DNA of 64,000 nucleotides from Asparagopsis taxiformis (taxonomy: Eukaryota > Rhodophyta > Florideophyceae > Bonnemaisoniales > Bonnemaisoniaceae): contig JALQPE010000164.1 of assembly GCA_030407315.1 (NCBI GenBank), forward strand, positions 1 to 64,000, read 5' to 3'. How positions within the stretch are numbered: the first letter of the stretch is position 1; the number at the start of each line of letters is the position of its first letter. This document shows positions 54,350 through 63,578 of the stretch, in pieces. A program made the position numbers and the translations under genes. The notes beneath the pieces are model-generated. The model had not been told where the DNA came from. It worked only from the letters and a program-made list of their open reading frames with translations, and ran no database searches.

Positions 54350-56752
54350 ATGAATTACGCTGTGTCGAATTCCAGCGCGTCGCCCAGGCAACCGTTGCCA
54401 ACGTCAGCGGACGCCGAAGCCGACGTGGCCTTGTCAGCAGAAGCGATCTTCGCGACTGATCGATCTATCCCGCCGGATATCGAGGCGATCGGCCAGCTAC
54501 CACGTACGGTAAGCCCGTTTGAGTCCGTGAGTATGGACCCCGCAACGCGCGGTCAGCTCAACGAAGGGAACGTGACTCCCACGGCACTACGTGTAGTGTA
54601 CGAAGACCTTCGAGGTCACATCGAAAGGGCGAGCGACGCGGCCGTCGACGAAGCCGTAAGGCAGAGACTCGGAGTCTCGGAGCGCGAAGCTCGTGCGTTA
54701 CGTGAACGCTCAGCGACCCTCGAACGGGAAAACGAAGGTTTACGAAACCGCCTCTCCGCCGTGGAGGGAAGACTCGACTCGTTTGTCGTAGTATTCAACG
54801 AAATCGTCGCCGGACGTTCCGCTCCGCCGAGCGGAAGCGATCCGAATTACGAAGGCTCGCGCGCCTATAACTCGCAATCCTCCCCGGCCGTTCCGGGAGG
54901 ATACCCACCAACACCCGGTCCGACGACCCCGACAACGTACGGAAGGGGGGCGACAGTGCAACGAGCCATCGCCCACCCCGACGAGACGCCACGAAGGCAA
55001 TTACGTTTTAACGATACGCCAGACCACGCGCGGTCGGCGGACGCAGCACGTGCTGCGCAATTCGATACGAGAGCTCCCCCGCCACGTGAGACGTACATTC
55101 CGTGGCTGGGTACGTTCGGCACGACGGACACGCGAGTCCACGAAAACGAACGTGCCGACGCGGTACGCTTACCAGGGAACGCCCTCGGACCCGTTTGCCA
55201 CGCGTTGGCAGAGCACACGACAATGCTCGACGCATTTGCGAACGTGGTGTCGTACCGCATGTACCGACTTAACGATGTACGTGAACATCTCTACGTGAAC
55301 GAGAGTCAAAGCGTACATAAGCTCAAACGTGAGCTGGAGGGACTTTTCCCTACGTTAAAGCCGTTCTCCGGCCGGAATCCGATTACGTTACTCGGATTCC
55401 TCGCCCAAATACGTGATGGGTTCAGCACACTCGGAGTGTGCGAGGGAGTGGCAGTACGTGCGCTGCACTTCTTCCTCGACGGGGACGCCCGACGGTTCTA
55501 CGATTCCCAGTGTACGACTGGTGTGATCACGACTGATCCGACGAAGAGGTTCTCGTGGCCTCACGTAATCAACGCGTTGATCAAACGATACCTGCAAGAC
55601 GACGTGCTGCAGGAGGCCTACGAAAAGGTCACGATGATCACGCAGAGTCCTAACGAGGACGAGAATCAGTACGCTGATAGACTCGACACCGCCACGCGGG
55701 CGTGTAACTACGTGTTTACGGATCGACTCCTCGTTCACCACTACGTACGTGGTTTGCTGCCCTCGACGCGGGCAGCAGTGACGGAACGACTCCGGTCACT
55801 CCCCGAACGAGAGAGGAACGACCTCACCGTTGTGAGACGATTGGCGACGGCCGAAGGAACGACCTTCCGTGCACGTACGGCAGCTGTCGCGTCAGCCGCG
55901 AAACCGAAAGTGCGGTTTCCGGTGAAGCCTACGTTGGCTATTTCCGACCACGAGTCGAGGAAGTTCGCGGACTACGATGAGTCCGCGTACTTACGTAATG
56001 AACGGGCTAACGAGCCCAGTTACCACGATGGTAACCTGAACATCCCCGCGAGGGACGACGACGACGTGTCGCTCGCTGCGGTTCACGTTGCCGAGAATTT
56101 GGAGGCGATCCTCTTCACGAACGGGCCGCCGCCCAACGATACGAAAACGGCAAACGAAAAGCCGGACGAGCTCGAAGCTCGATTGAACCGTCCATGCGAG
56201 GACGTGCCGAAGCTCACGAGCGAGCAGACGCAATTGGCGCACTCCGTAATCCCGAATGATTACTGGACGCTGTCGTGTTGGTCATGCCGCGAAGATGGCC
56301 ACTCGACGTTTACGTGTCCGCGTCTGACGCCAGATCAACGGATCTTTTTCGCGTACAAGTACTACCTCTTCCACGTGAAGAGCAACCCACGTCAGGCTGA
56401 GTACTTCCGCCAACGAATGGCTAAACGTAACCAGGAACGACCTGGCGAGCGAGGGAACGTGACCCCGCGGAGGTACGGCACGCCGCCTACGATACTCCGA
56501 AACCCCAATCGTGACGGGGGAAGGCCCTTCGACAGGCGCCGCGGCGATTTTCGTAATGACCGACGTGACCCCCGCCCGTGGGCGAACGAACGGAATGGCC
56601 AGCGTAATGGCCGCAGCGGAGTCTACGTGACGACCTCCGCTGACGAAACGCCACTCGAGGCGGAAACGAGTCACGATGACGAACGAGCTTCGTGGGCTCA
56701 CGACGACAACGTGTCGAACGGCCCCGCGCCGGGAAACGACCAGGCGATGTAG
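54350..56752 (+). CDS. gag: Chromovirus Gag, intact
   Basis: 800 residues from ATG 54350. Residues about 85-145 form a predicted coiled coil (SEREARALRERSATLEREN). Residues about 365-505 match the retrotransposon Gag fold (LHFFLDGDARRFYDS, RYLQDDVLQEAYEKV, LLVHHYVRGLLPSTRAAV). A CCHC zinc knuckle, CWSCREDGHSTFTC, lies at about 642-655. The tail is basic (RNQERPGERG...RRGDFRNDRRD). It would form the particle shell and bind RNA. The stop (56750-56752) is inside a stem-loop that follows a -1 slippery heptamer leading to Pol, which overlaps by 61 bp. Confidence 0.92.
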   Translation: MNYAVSNSSASPRQPLPTSADAEADVALSAEAIFATDRSIPPDIEAIGQLPRTVSPFESVSMDPATRGQLNEGNVTPTALRVVYEDLRGHIERASDAAVDEAVRQRLGVSEREARALRERSATLERENEGLRNRLSAVEGRLDSFVVVFNEIVAGRSAPPSGSDPNYEGSRAYNSQSSPAVPGGYPPTPGPTTPTTYGRGATVQRAIAHPDETPRRQLRFNDTPDHARSADAARAAQFDTRAPPPRETYIPWLGTFGTTDTRVHENERADAVRLPGNALGPVCHALAEHTTMLDAFANVVSYRMYRLNDVREHLYVNESQSVHKLKRELEGLFPTLKPFSGRNPITLLGFLAQIRDGFSTLGVCEGVAVRALHFFLDGDARRFYDSQCTTGVITTDPTKRFSWPHVINALIKRYLQDDVLQEAYEKVTMITQSPNEDENQYADRLDTATRACNYVFTDRLLVHHYVRGLLPSTRAAVTERLRSLPERERNDLTVVRRLATAEGTTFRARTAAVASAAKPKVRFPVKPTLAISDHESRKFADYDESAYLRNERANEPSYHDGNLNIPARDDDDVSLAAVHVAENLEAILFTNGPPPNDTKTANEKPDELEARLNRPCEDVPKLTSEQTQLAHSVIPNDYWTLSCWSCREDGHSTFTCPRLTPDQRIFFAYKYYLFHVKSNPRQAEYFRQRMAKRNQERPGERGNVTPRRYGTPPTILRNPNRDGGRPFDRRRGDFRNDRRDPRPWANERNGQRNGRSGVYVTTSADETPLEAETSHDDERASWAHDDNVSNGPAPGNDQAM

Positions 56753-59700
56753 GTCACGAGCCACCCACATCGCCTGAACCCTTACGTAAAAGGGGGACGA
56801 CCGACGTCGATGATTGGTCCTCCGCAGGCTCACCGATGAACGAGAGCTACGTAAAGCTCACGGCCGCGAAGGCCAACTCGAGTCACACGACACCCGACGT
56901 GGGGGAAGAAACGAAGTCCGACGGGACGAACGAACCTCACACGAAGAGGAAGCCTCGCAGACGAGCGAGACGCGCTACCCGGAAGCACGACGCTTCCGAG
57001 CGCGAGAAAGCCAAACACGCGGCTTATACGAAGCGTGTCGACGCAAAAGAAGCCATACGGGCTCACACGATGAAGCGACGAACCGCTAGCGAAGACGTAG
57101 ACCGCGCGCCGGTCAGGACCGAACCGTTGGTCCTCGACGGGCATACGTGCCTACTTGCGTCGAAGCATTATATCGTATCCGGAACGATCGGACTAGACCT
57201 CAACGTGATGAGGGCGATTACCATCGCGATGGATACGTGCAGCGGCTACAACTTGATACGAACAAGTTTACTACCCTACGACTGGGTCGACCGCTGTCTA
57301 CGTGACGAAGAGCTGCCGAAGCTCGGAGACGCCAACGGGCGACGTTTGCCTATCGAAGGCGCCATCCTGCTTCGTGTCAGGCTGGGGAACTCGCTGTTCC
57401 GCGTAAAATTCTTCGTAGCCAACACGCTGGCTGTCCCCGTTATAATGGGCACGTCGTTCATGTCGAAGCATGTCGATGCTATACGCTGTCGAGCGCAGAC
57501 AATCGACCTCCATCGGGGGGATACGATACCCATTATCGCGGAGGGCGATACGACGACTCCGTACGAGGAGGGGGAGGAGACGAATCCAAACGTGGAGCCC
57601 CCGAAACGCCGCGAGCGTAACGCGGCCTCGAATAGGCCGAGCCGAACGTTCTCGGTTCGCCTGACGAAGTACACGCGTGTACCGGCGATGTCGCAACGGA
57701 CCGTCAACGTGACGACGGATGCGACCGGACTCGTGTTCCTCGAACCGAAAGCGTCGGTGCAATTCCGGCATGGGCTGCGCATAGCCAACGGAGTGGTCGA
57801 CGTAGGACCGAGAGAGACGTTCTCTATCATCGTGTCGAACTTCACGAAGAAGGACCGCGAATTGCCGAAAGGCGCAACGATTGCGTACGCGGTACGCTCC
57901 CCGCTGGGAATCGTCCCACTCAAGCGTGAGGGCGGCGAAGCCCTCGCGAAGGTCTTGAACCTACCGCTAGTCGACGCGACGACACGGACGAATACGAACG
58001 GGTTGGGCGACGAAACGCCAGACCCGTTGGTCAACGAAAAGGGGAACGACCCCGCCACGGATTGGCAGTCGACAATCGATTTGTCGCACCTCGACGACGA
58101 GGATTTACGAAAGCGCATCAACGAGATGCTAGCTACACATTCGTCAATGTGGACGAGCGGACGCCTCGGCGAAATCAATGCTACGGAGCATCGAATCGAA
58201 CTCGAACCGGGCACGCGGCCCATACGTTCAATGCCCTATCGTCAGGGTCCGGCTTTACGTACGATAGCCGAGGAGCAGATCACGAAGATGCTCAACGAAG
58301 GGGTTATCGAACCCGCGTCCAGCGAATGGGCGTCACCAATCGTGTTGGTGCCGAAGAAGGACGGATCCTTACGTTTCTGTGTCGATTACAGGCGTTTGAA
58401 CGCGAAAACGATCGCTGATTCGTACCCGCTTCCTCGTATGGAAGACTGCCTTGATTCGTTGGGCGACGCCGCCATCTTCACGACACTCGATTGTAACGCC
58501 GGTTACTGGCAAGTGCCCGTCTCCGCCGAGGACCGTGATAAGACAACGTTTACGTCTTTCATGGGAACGTATCGCTACGTGCGAATGCCATTCGGGCTAC
58601 GAAATGCCCCCGCTACGTTTCAGCGGACGTTGGACATCATCCTCTCCGGAGTACGCTGGCAATCGTGCCTGGTCTACTTAGACGACGTAATCGTCTTTTC
58701 GAAAGACCTCGAGTCTCACCTGGGTCACGTTGACCAGGTGCTTTCCCTGCTACGCGCAGCGGGAGTAACGTTAAAGCTCACGAAGTGCTCGTTCTTTCAA
58801 CCACGAGTTGACTACCTGGGGCACGTGATTACCCCAGGGAAGCTGCACGTCGCAGCTCGGAACAAGGAAGCCTTTCGTACGGCTACGTTCCCACGCGACA
58901 AGACGCAATGTCGATCGTTTTTGGGCGCGGCCAACGTTTACCGCCGTTTCGTAAAGGCGTATGCCGAGATCGCTCGGCCACTCAACACGATGTTGAAGAA
59001 GGACGCTTCCCCCGATTGGACGAACCCAACAAACGCGCAAACGAATGCGTTCGAAACGTTGAAGACAATACTGGTGTCGCCACCAGTATTGCACCTTCCG
59101 AAGGCGGGACGTCCGTTCATGATCGATACCGACGCGTCGGCGTATCAGCTGGGAGCTACGTTGCTCCAGCAGCAAAACGAAGATAAGCCCAACGAATGGG
59201 TGCCGATTGGGTACTGGTCGAAGACCCTTAACGAAACCGAACGCGGTTACTCGGCAACGGAGCGCGAGTGCTACTCCGTCGTTTGGGCGATAACGTCGCT
59301 CCGACCCTACGTAGAGGGTCAACGATTTACCGTACGTACGGACCACGAAGCCTTACGTTGGCTGATGACGTTAACGGACGCGTCCGGACGACTACTACGA
59401 TGGAGGCTACGCGTTGCCGAATTCGATTTCGAAGTCACGTACAGGCCTGGGCGCGTGCACCAGGTACCTGACGCTTTATCACGTGTGATATCTACGTACG
59501 ACGACGGTCGACCCGTCGACGATGACGTACCATCGTACGGGGACGCGGTACTCGTGACGACTCGCAGTCGGCGACAACCCACACGAAATGGGCAAGGACG
59601 AACGACGTCCGTGCGTAAAAAGGCAACGAATGCCAGGGGTCACGACGACCCGTCGAACGAGACTCGTGATGAACGAACATCAGCCACGACGGCTGGCCAC

Positions 59701-61281
59701 GATGGCCTCGAGTTCAACCGCGACGCGTCGCTCGATGACGTTCTTGACGAGGAACCGGATTTCCTCGACGAACAGCGCGCTGCTGAAGACGATTCGGCAC
59801 GCGTGCCACCCGCTGACGTTCAGCTTCCCATTACGAGGGACGAGCTTATCGAAGCTCAACGCGAGGACGCGTTCTGTCAAACGATACTGACACGACAGTC
59901 CGAGACGCAGGACGCTGCATTCTTCGAAGGCCACGATGGCCTACTCCGACGCCGGAACCCTCACGATGAGGAACGTACGCAAATCGTTGTGCCGGCTTCG
60001 TTACGGCCGCGGCTGCTGGAGTTAACGCACCACCACGTCCTCGCTGGACATCCCGGGCAAACGCGTATGTACTATACCCTACGGAGGACGTACTACTGGC
60101 CCGCGATGGCCGCCGACATCCACGCAACGGTACGAAACTGCGTTGGATGTGCGAAGAACCGCGTGAAGCTTCGCAAACGGACGAACCCGTTACGTTTATT
60201 CCCGGCCACGGAGCCGCTGCGAGACCTATGTATCGACATACTAGGTCCGCTGACGAAGACCACGCGTGGCAACCGATTTATTCTCGTGATAACGGACCGC
60301 TTCACGAAGCTAACCAGAGTCGTACCTCTACGTAATATCGATTCCGCCAACGTGGCGAGCGCGTTCGTCAACGCATGGGTCTTCTCGTATGGACCCCCAC
60401 GGACGCTCATAAGCGATAACGGAAAGCAGTTCGCTGCTAAGTTCTTCCAGCGCGTCTGCAACGAGATTGGCGTAACGAACGTCTTCACGTCGACGTACCA
60501 CCCCCAAACGAACGGGCAGGTGGAGCGCTACAACAGGACGATCCTGGCGATGCTGCGCAATTACGTGAACGAAAACCAGAACGACTGGGATCGATACGCA
60601 TCGGCGTTAACGTTTGCGTACAACACGCATGTGCATTCGAGCACGGGCACGACGCCCTTCGACTTGATTCTCACGAATCCACCGCCACCGTTGGCGCTAC
60701 ACACGTCGGTAACGAACCGCGAACTACCCGACGGGGGAGGACGAGCCACTTACGTTCGTGAGCTCGCCACAACGATGGATAACGCGTATCGAACGCTGAA
60801 GGCCGCGCAGGCACGTTATAAACGAAATTTCGACAAACGAGTCCGTGTCTCGAATCGAAACATCCGCGCGGGAGAATACGTATTCATCGACCCGACGGAC
60901 GGGACCACGAAGGGCACGAAGCTCGGCAACCACGCGTTGGGACCGTTCCGCGTACTACGTAACGACGTACGAACGTTCGTCATCCAACGAGGAGACGTAG
61001 TTGAACGTGTCAACTCGGACCGCGTTGCGTACGCGCCAACGCCGGCGAACGCGCCCCCGCCGGAGCCATACGATGCCACCGAGGCAGACCTCGACAAGAA
61101 CCGCGACGGTCCGGCGTATGTAGTAGACGACCTACTGAACCATCGCGTAAACGATGACGGCACCCTAGACTTCCTCGTGAAGTGGGTCGGGTATCGTAAC
61201 CCTACGTGGGAGCCCCGCCGGAACGTATCTGAAGAGAGCGTCTCTCGATACTTCGCACGCGTGCGACGAGCAACAACGTGA
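56692..61281 (+). CDS. pol: Chromovirus Pol: protease, RT, RNase H, integrase, chromodomain
   Basis: The open frame spans 56692-61281; translation probably enters by -1 frameshifting at 56737, so residues before that are not used. Protease: AMDTCSGYNLI (about 180-190), where the usual DTG is DTC. RT: LPRMEDCLDSLGDAA, then CLVYLDDVIVF (about 660). RNase H: MIDTDASAYQLGA (about 808), ATERECYSVVW and RTDHEALRW. Integrase: HHCC finger (HHHVLAGHPGQ...CVGCAKN), Asp in CIDILGPL (about 1180), SDNGKQF (about 1240), GQVERYN (about 1277). The end (about 1475-1529) is a chromodomain: DFLVKWVGYRNPTWEPRRNV. The chromodomain would steer insertion to marked chromatin. The frame is uninterrupted, so it may be recent or active. 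Confidence 0.93.
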   Translation: MGSRRQRVERPRAGKRPGDVGHEPPTSPEPLRKRGTTDVDDWSSAGSPMNESYVKLTAAKANSSHTTPDVGEETKSDGTNEPHTKRKPRRRARRATRKHDASEREKAKHAAYTKRVDAKEAIRAHTMKRRTASEDVDRAPVRTEPLVLDGHTCLLASKHYIVSGTIGLDLNVMRAITIAMDTCSGYNLIRTSLLPYDWVDRCLRDEELPKLGDANGRRLPIEGAILLRVRLGNSLFRVKFFVANTLAVPVIMGTSFMSKHVDAIRCRAQTIDLHRGDTIPIIAEGDTTTPYEEGEETNPNVEPPKRRERNAASNRPSRTFSVRLTKYTRVPAMSQRTVNVTTDATGLVFLEPKASVQFRHGLRIANGVVDVGPRETFSIIVSNFTKKDRELPKGATIAYAVRSPLGIVPLKREGGEALAKVLNLPLVDATTRTNTNGLGDETPDPLVNEKGNDPATDWQSTIDLSHLDDEDLRKRINEMLATHSSMWTSGRLGEINATEHRIELEPGTRPIRSMPYRQGPALRTIAEEQITKMLNEGVIEPASSEWASPIVLVPKKDGSLRFCVDYRRLNAKTIADSYPLPRMEDCLDSLGDAAIFTTLDCNAGYWQVPVSAEDRDKTTFTSFMGTYRYVRMPFGLRNAPATFQRTLDIILSGVRWQSCLVYLDDVIVFSKDLESHLGHVDQVLSLLRAAGVTLKLTKCSFFQPRVDYLGHVITPGKLHVAARNKEAFRTATFPRDKTQCRSFLGAANVYRRFVKAYAEIARPLNTMLKKDASPDWTNPTNAQTNAFETLKTILVSPPVLHLPKAGRPFMIDTDASAYQLGATLLQQQNEDKPNEWVPIGYWSKTLNETERGYSATERECYSVVWAITSLRPYVEGQRFTVRTDHEALRWLMTLTDASGRLLRWRLRVAEFDFEVTYRPGRVHQVPDALSRVISTYDDGRPVDDDVPSYGDAVLVTTRSRRQPTRNGQGRTTSVRKKATNARGHDDPSNETRDERTSATTAGHDGLEFNRDASLDDVLDEEPDFLDEQRAAEDDSARVPPADVQLPITRDELIEAQREDAFCQTILTRQSETQDAAFFEGHDGLLRRRNPHDEERTQIVVPASLRPRLLELTHHHVLAGHPGQTRMYYTLRRTYYWPAMAADIHATVRNCVGCAKNRVKLRKRTNPLRLFPATEPLRDLCIDILGPLTKTTRGNRFILVITDRFTKLTRVVPLRNIDSANVASAFVNAWVFSYGPPRTLISDNGKQFAAKFFQRVCNEIGVTNVFTSTYHPQTNGQVERYNRTILAMLRNYVNENQNDWDRYASALTFAYNTHVHSSTGTTPFDLILTNPPPPLALHTSVTNRELPDGGGRATYVRELATTMDNAYRTLKAAQARYKRNFDKRVRVSNRNIRAGEYVFIDPTDGTTKGTKLGNHALGPFRVLRNDVRTFVIQRGDVVERVNSDRVAYAPTPANAPPPEPYDATEADLDKNRDGPAYVVDDLLNHRVNDDGTLDFLVKWVGYRNPTWEPRRNVSEESVSRYFARVRRATT
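56731..56776 (+). promoter_or_regulatory. -1 ribosomal frameshift signal (gag to pol)
   Basis: The heptamer GGGAAAC (56731-56737) is in the gag frame as G GGA AAC, the canonical X XXY YYZ form. Three bases later begins a perfect 10-bp stem, CAGGCGATGT (56741-56750) with ACATCGCCTG (56767-56776). One mismatch and three more pairs (GGT/ACC) extend it, and the loop is 8 nt. The gag stop codon lies in the 5' arm. Pol is in the -1 frame, as this signal predicts. Confidence 0.85.
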
Positions 61282-62530
61282 AAGGCCACGACGGCCCCCG
61301 AAAACGCACGCGAGCGTCGGGTTAAGCGCACGCGTGCGCGACGTTGCACGATGCAACAAAGGCGACGAGCCGCACGAACGAGAAGCGAAGGCACAACGAG
61401 TGGCCGGGACGTCCACCCTTGCGTTGGGGGGGCGCGGTGCGTGCTAGAGCCGTCGCTCTTTTCGTTTTCGACACCATACGTTGGTGGAGGCACGAGCGCC
61501 AACGAAAGATTGGACGACGAGTCCACGCGCGGACGATTCACACGATGTGAAGAGCCACGACTGGCTCAACAGTGTTGAGCCAGTCGTGCGGGCAAAGGTG
61601 ACGACACCACGGGCCACGGACGGACAACACGTCAGATTTTTCGCGCGAAAAAATTATACGTGGGCCAGCGGGCCATGGACGCACGGTACGAAAAATCGGG
61701 CCGATTACAGTGCGTTAATCCGGCCAAATCTCGGGACACGCGTGCCCCGAAAATTTCGTAATTTCGGCATATCACGTGAGCCATCGTGCGTCCCCGTGGA
61801 CAACCGCTGACAACGAGTCGCATCGACCAACGAGGTCAACGCCAAACAGCTCGCGAGCTAACGGCTACGTGACGCCGGAAGGCGGAGAAACGACGTAGGA
61901 CGGACGCGTCCCTGGCGAAGATGGCAACGGCCTCATTACGAAACATCCCGCACGAAGCGGAACGAAGCTATACGTTAGCTGACGAATTAGACCAACGGGT
62001 CTCAGCGCACGAAGCGCGCGAGTAAAGCGTGCGAACGACGAGCCAACGAGGCCGCGACGAAGGACGGCGAACCGTATCGCCATCGTGAGGCACGACGCCG
62101 AACGCGGTAGCCACGTACGGCAACCACGGAATGACACAGCGGTGTCCTGCCACGCGGGCATAACGAACGACGCGCGGAAGCGAAAAGCCCGCCGGCCAGT
62201 CGAACGCACGTAACGAAACACGAATACGCAACGGCGTACAAGCTGGTAGCCAACGTAAACGGCACAGCTGAAGGCAACAAGCCGACGAAAAGTTGGCTCA
62301 CGTAACAGCCTCAAACGCCCGCGGGCATGCGAAACGACTTCGTCAATCGCGTCCCCGTCGGGTTCGCAAGTCGAATGAACGAATACGCAACGGCGTAAAG
62401 GTCGAGCATTACGTATGCCCAGGTGCACGTCGCACCACATAACGAACGAGCTAACGAAACGCTCCTCGGACGCCGCGGCGAACGACGCCGCCACGCGAAA
62501 CGGACTAGCGCAGCGATTGCGCCACCGGCT
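61282..62530 (+). other. Non-coding region after pol
   Basis: No supported gene; open frames here (for example the long minus-strand frame at 61865-62803) mirror the low stop density of this CG-rich sequence and show no motif. It holds the 16-bp-stem palindrome at 61556-61588. Confidence 0.5.
61556..61588. terminator. Perfect 16-bp-stem palindrome downstream of pol
   Basis: Arms CACGACTGGCTCAACA and its exact complement are separated by a single G, 275 bp after the pol stop. Such a structure could mark RNA 3'-end processing or be a protein-binding site; the terminator label is only positional. Confidence 0.35.
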
Positions 62531-63230
62531 AACGTGAAGCCGCGGGAACGTGAAGCGCGACGGCGCTAACGGTGTTAAAGGCCATACGAAAAGCCAAGCC
62601 CGCCGGCAAAAACGTTGTCTACGGAACTGCGACGCACCACGACGCACTGCCGCGTACACGCAACGGCGTGAAACGTCAAGCCAACTCACGCGCGAGTCAG
62701 CCTGACGCTTAGCGAATTTTCCGTCCAGCTCTTCGGAGCAAATTAAAATTGGCACCGACGTGCTACGTGCCAGAGAGCTCGAATGCTCAACGAAATTCGA
62801 CACCCGACGGGGTTATCCGCACGAGGAACGACGGCGGAAACGAATTCCGAGATAGTTACAAAATGATAACGCCACTGGCCAACGTGAAGCCGCGGCAACG
62901 CGAAGCGCGACGGCGCTAATGACGTCAACGGCTATACGAAAAGCCAAGCCCGCCGGCCACCACGTCGTCAACGAAACCGCAACGTACTGCGACGAATTAC
63001 TGCGTACACGCCGCGGCGTAGAACGTCAAACCGACTCACGCGCACGTCGGTCTGACGTTCGACGAATTTTCCGCCAAGCTCATCGGAGCAAAATTAAAAT
63101 TGGCACCGATGTGCTACGCGCTTAGGAGCTCGAATGCTCAACGAAATGCGACACCCGACGGGGTTATTCGAACGAGAAACGACGGCGAAAACGATTCCTG
63201 AGTTAGTTACTAAATGATACGCGCGCCAAC
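62531..63230 (+). repeat. 350-bp direct duplication
   Basis: Unit one starts at 62531 (AACGTGAAGCCGCGG) and unit two at 62881 with the same words. Both hold GCCAAGCCCGCCGGC, GAATTTTCCG and CGACACCCGACGGGGTTAT in the same order. They are diverged by scattered substitutions and small indels. The CGACACCCGACGGGGT word occurs again at about 63377. Confidence 0.8.
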
Positions 63231-63578
63231 GGGCTCTAAGACCGAGGTTAACGTACCACTCGCAGTGAAAAGCCGCCGCTACGCGCCGCCGCTTTGCCGA
63301 ATAATTGCGTGTGATACGAACCTGCCAACGGGCACGCGCCGCCGCGAACTCGAACCACGGGCTACGTAAGCCATACGACACCCGACGGGGTAGACGCCAC
63401 AACAAAAAAATTGTGGGGAGGGGCTTAACGCTAAACCCCTCCTCTCCTGCAGACGACCTGCCAAACGCAAATTACGAAGCTCAACGGAGCCATGCGATTA
63501 CGCAAAGAAACAAGACGAAGTTTACGAAGCAATACGATGCTAGAGCCGACGTGGCCTACGAACTAACCTAGGAACGAC
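63231..63578 (+). other. Non-coding stretch
   Basis: No gene recognised. Contains the AAAAAAATTGTGGGGAGGGGCTTAACG segment near 63405-63430, whose G-rich part could be a polypurine tract, but no LTR start can be shown after it. Confidence 0.3.

Noticed and set aside
61865..62803. A 312-codon minus-strand frame after the chromovirus pol
   Set aside because: Arg/Ser/Val-rich, no motif; it runs into one unit of the 350-bp duplication, and stops are scarce in all frames of this CG-rich DNA.
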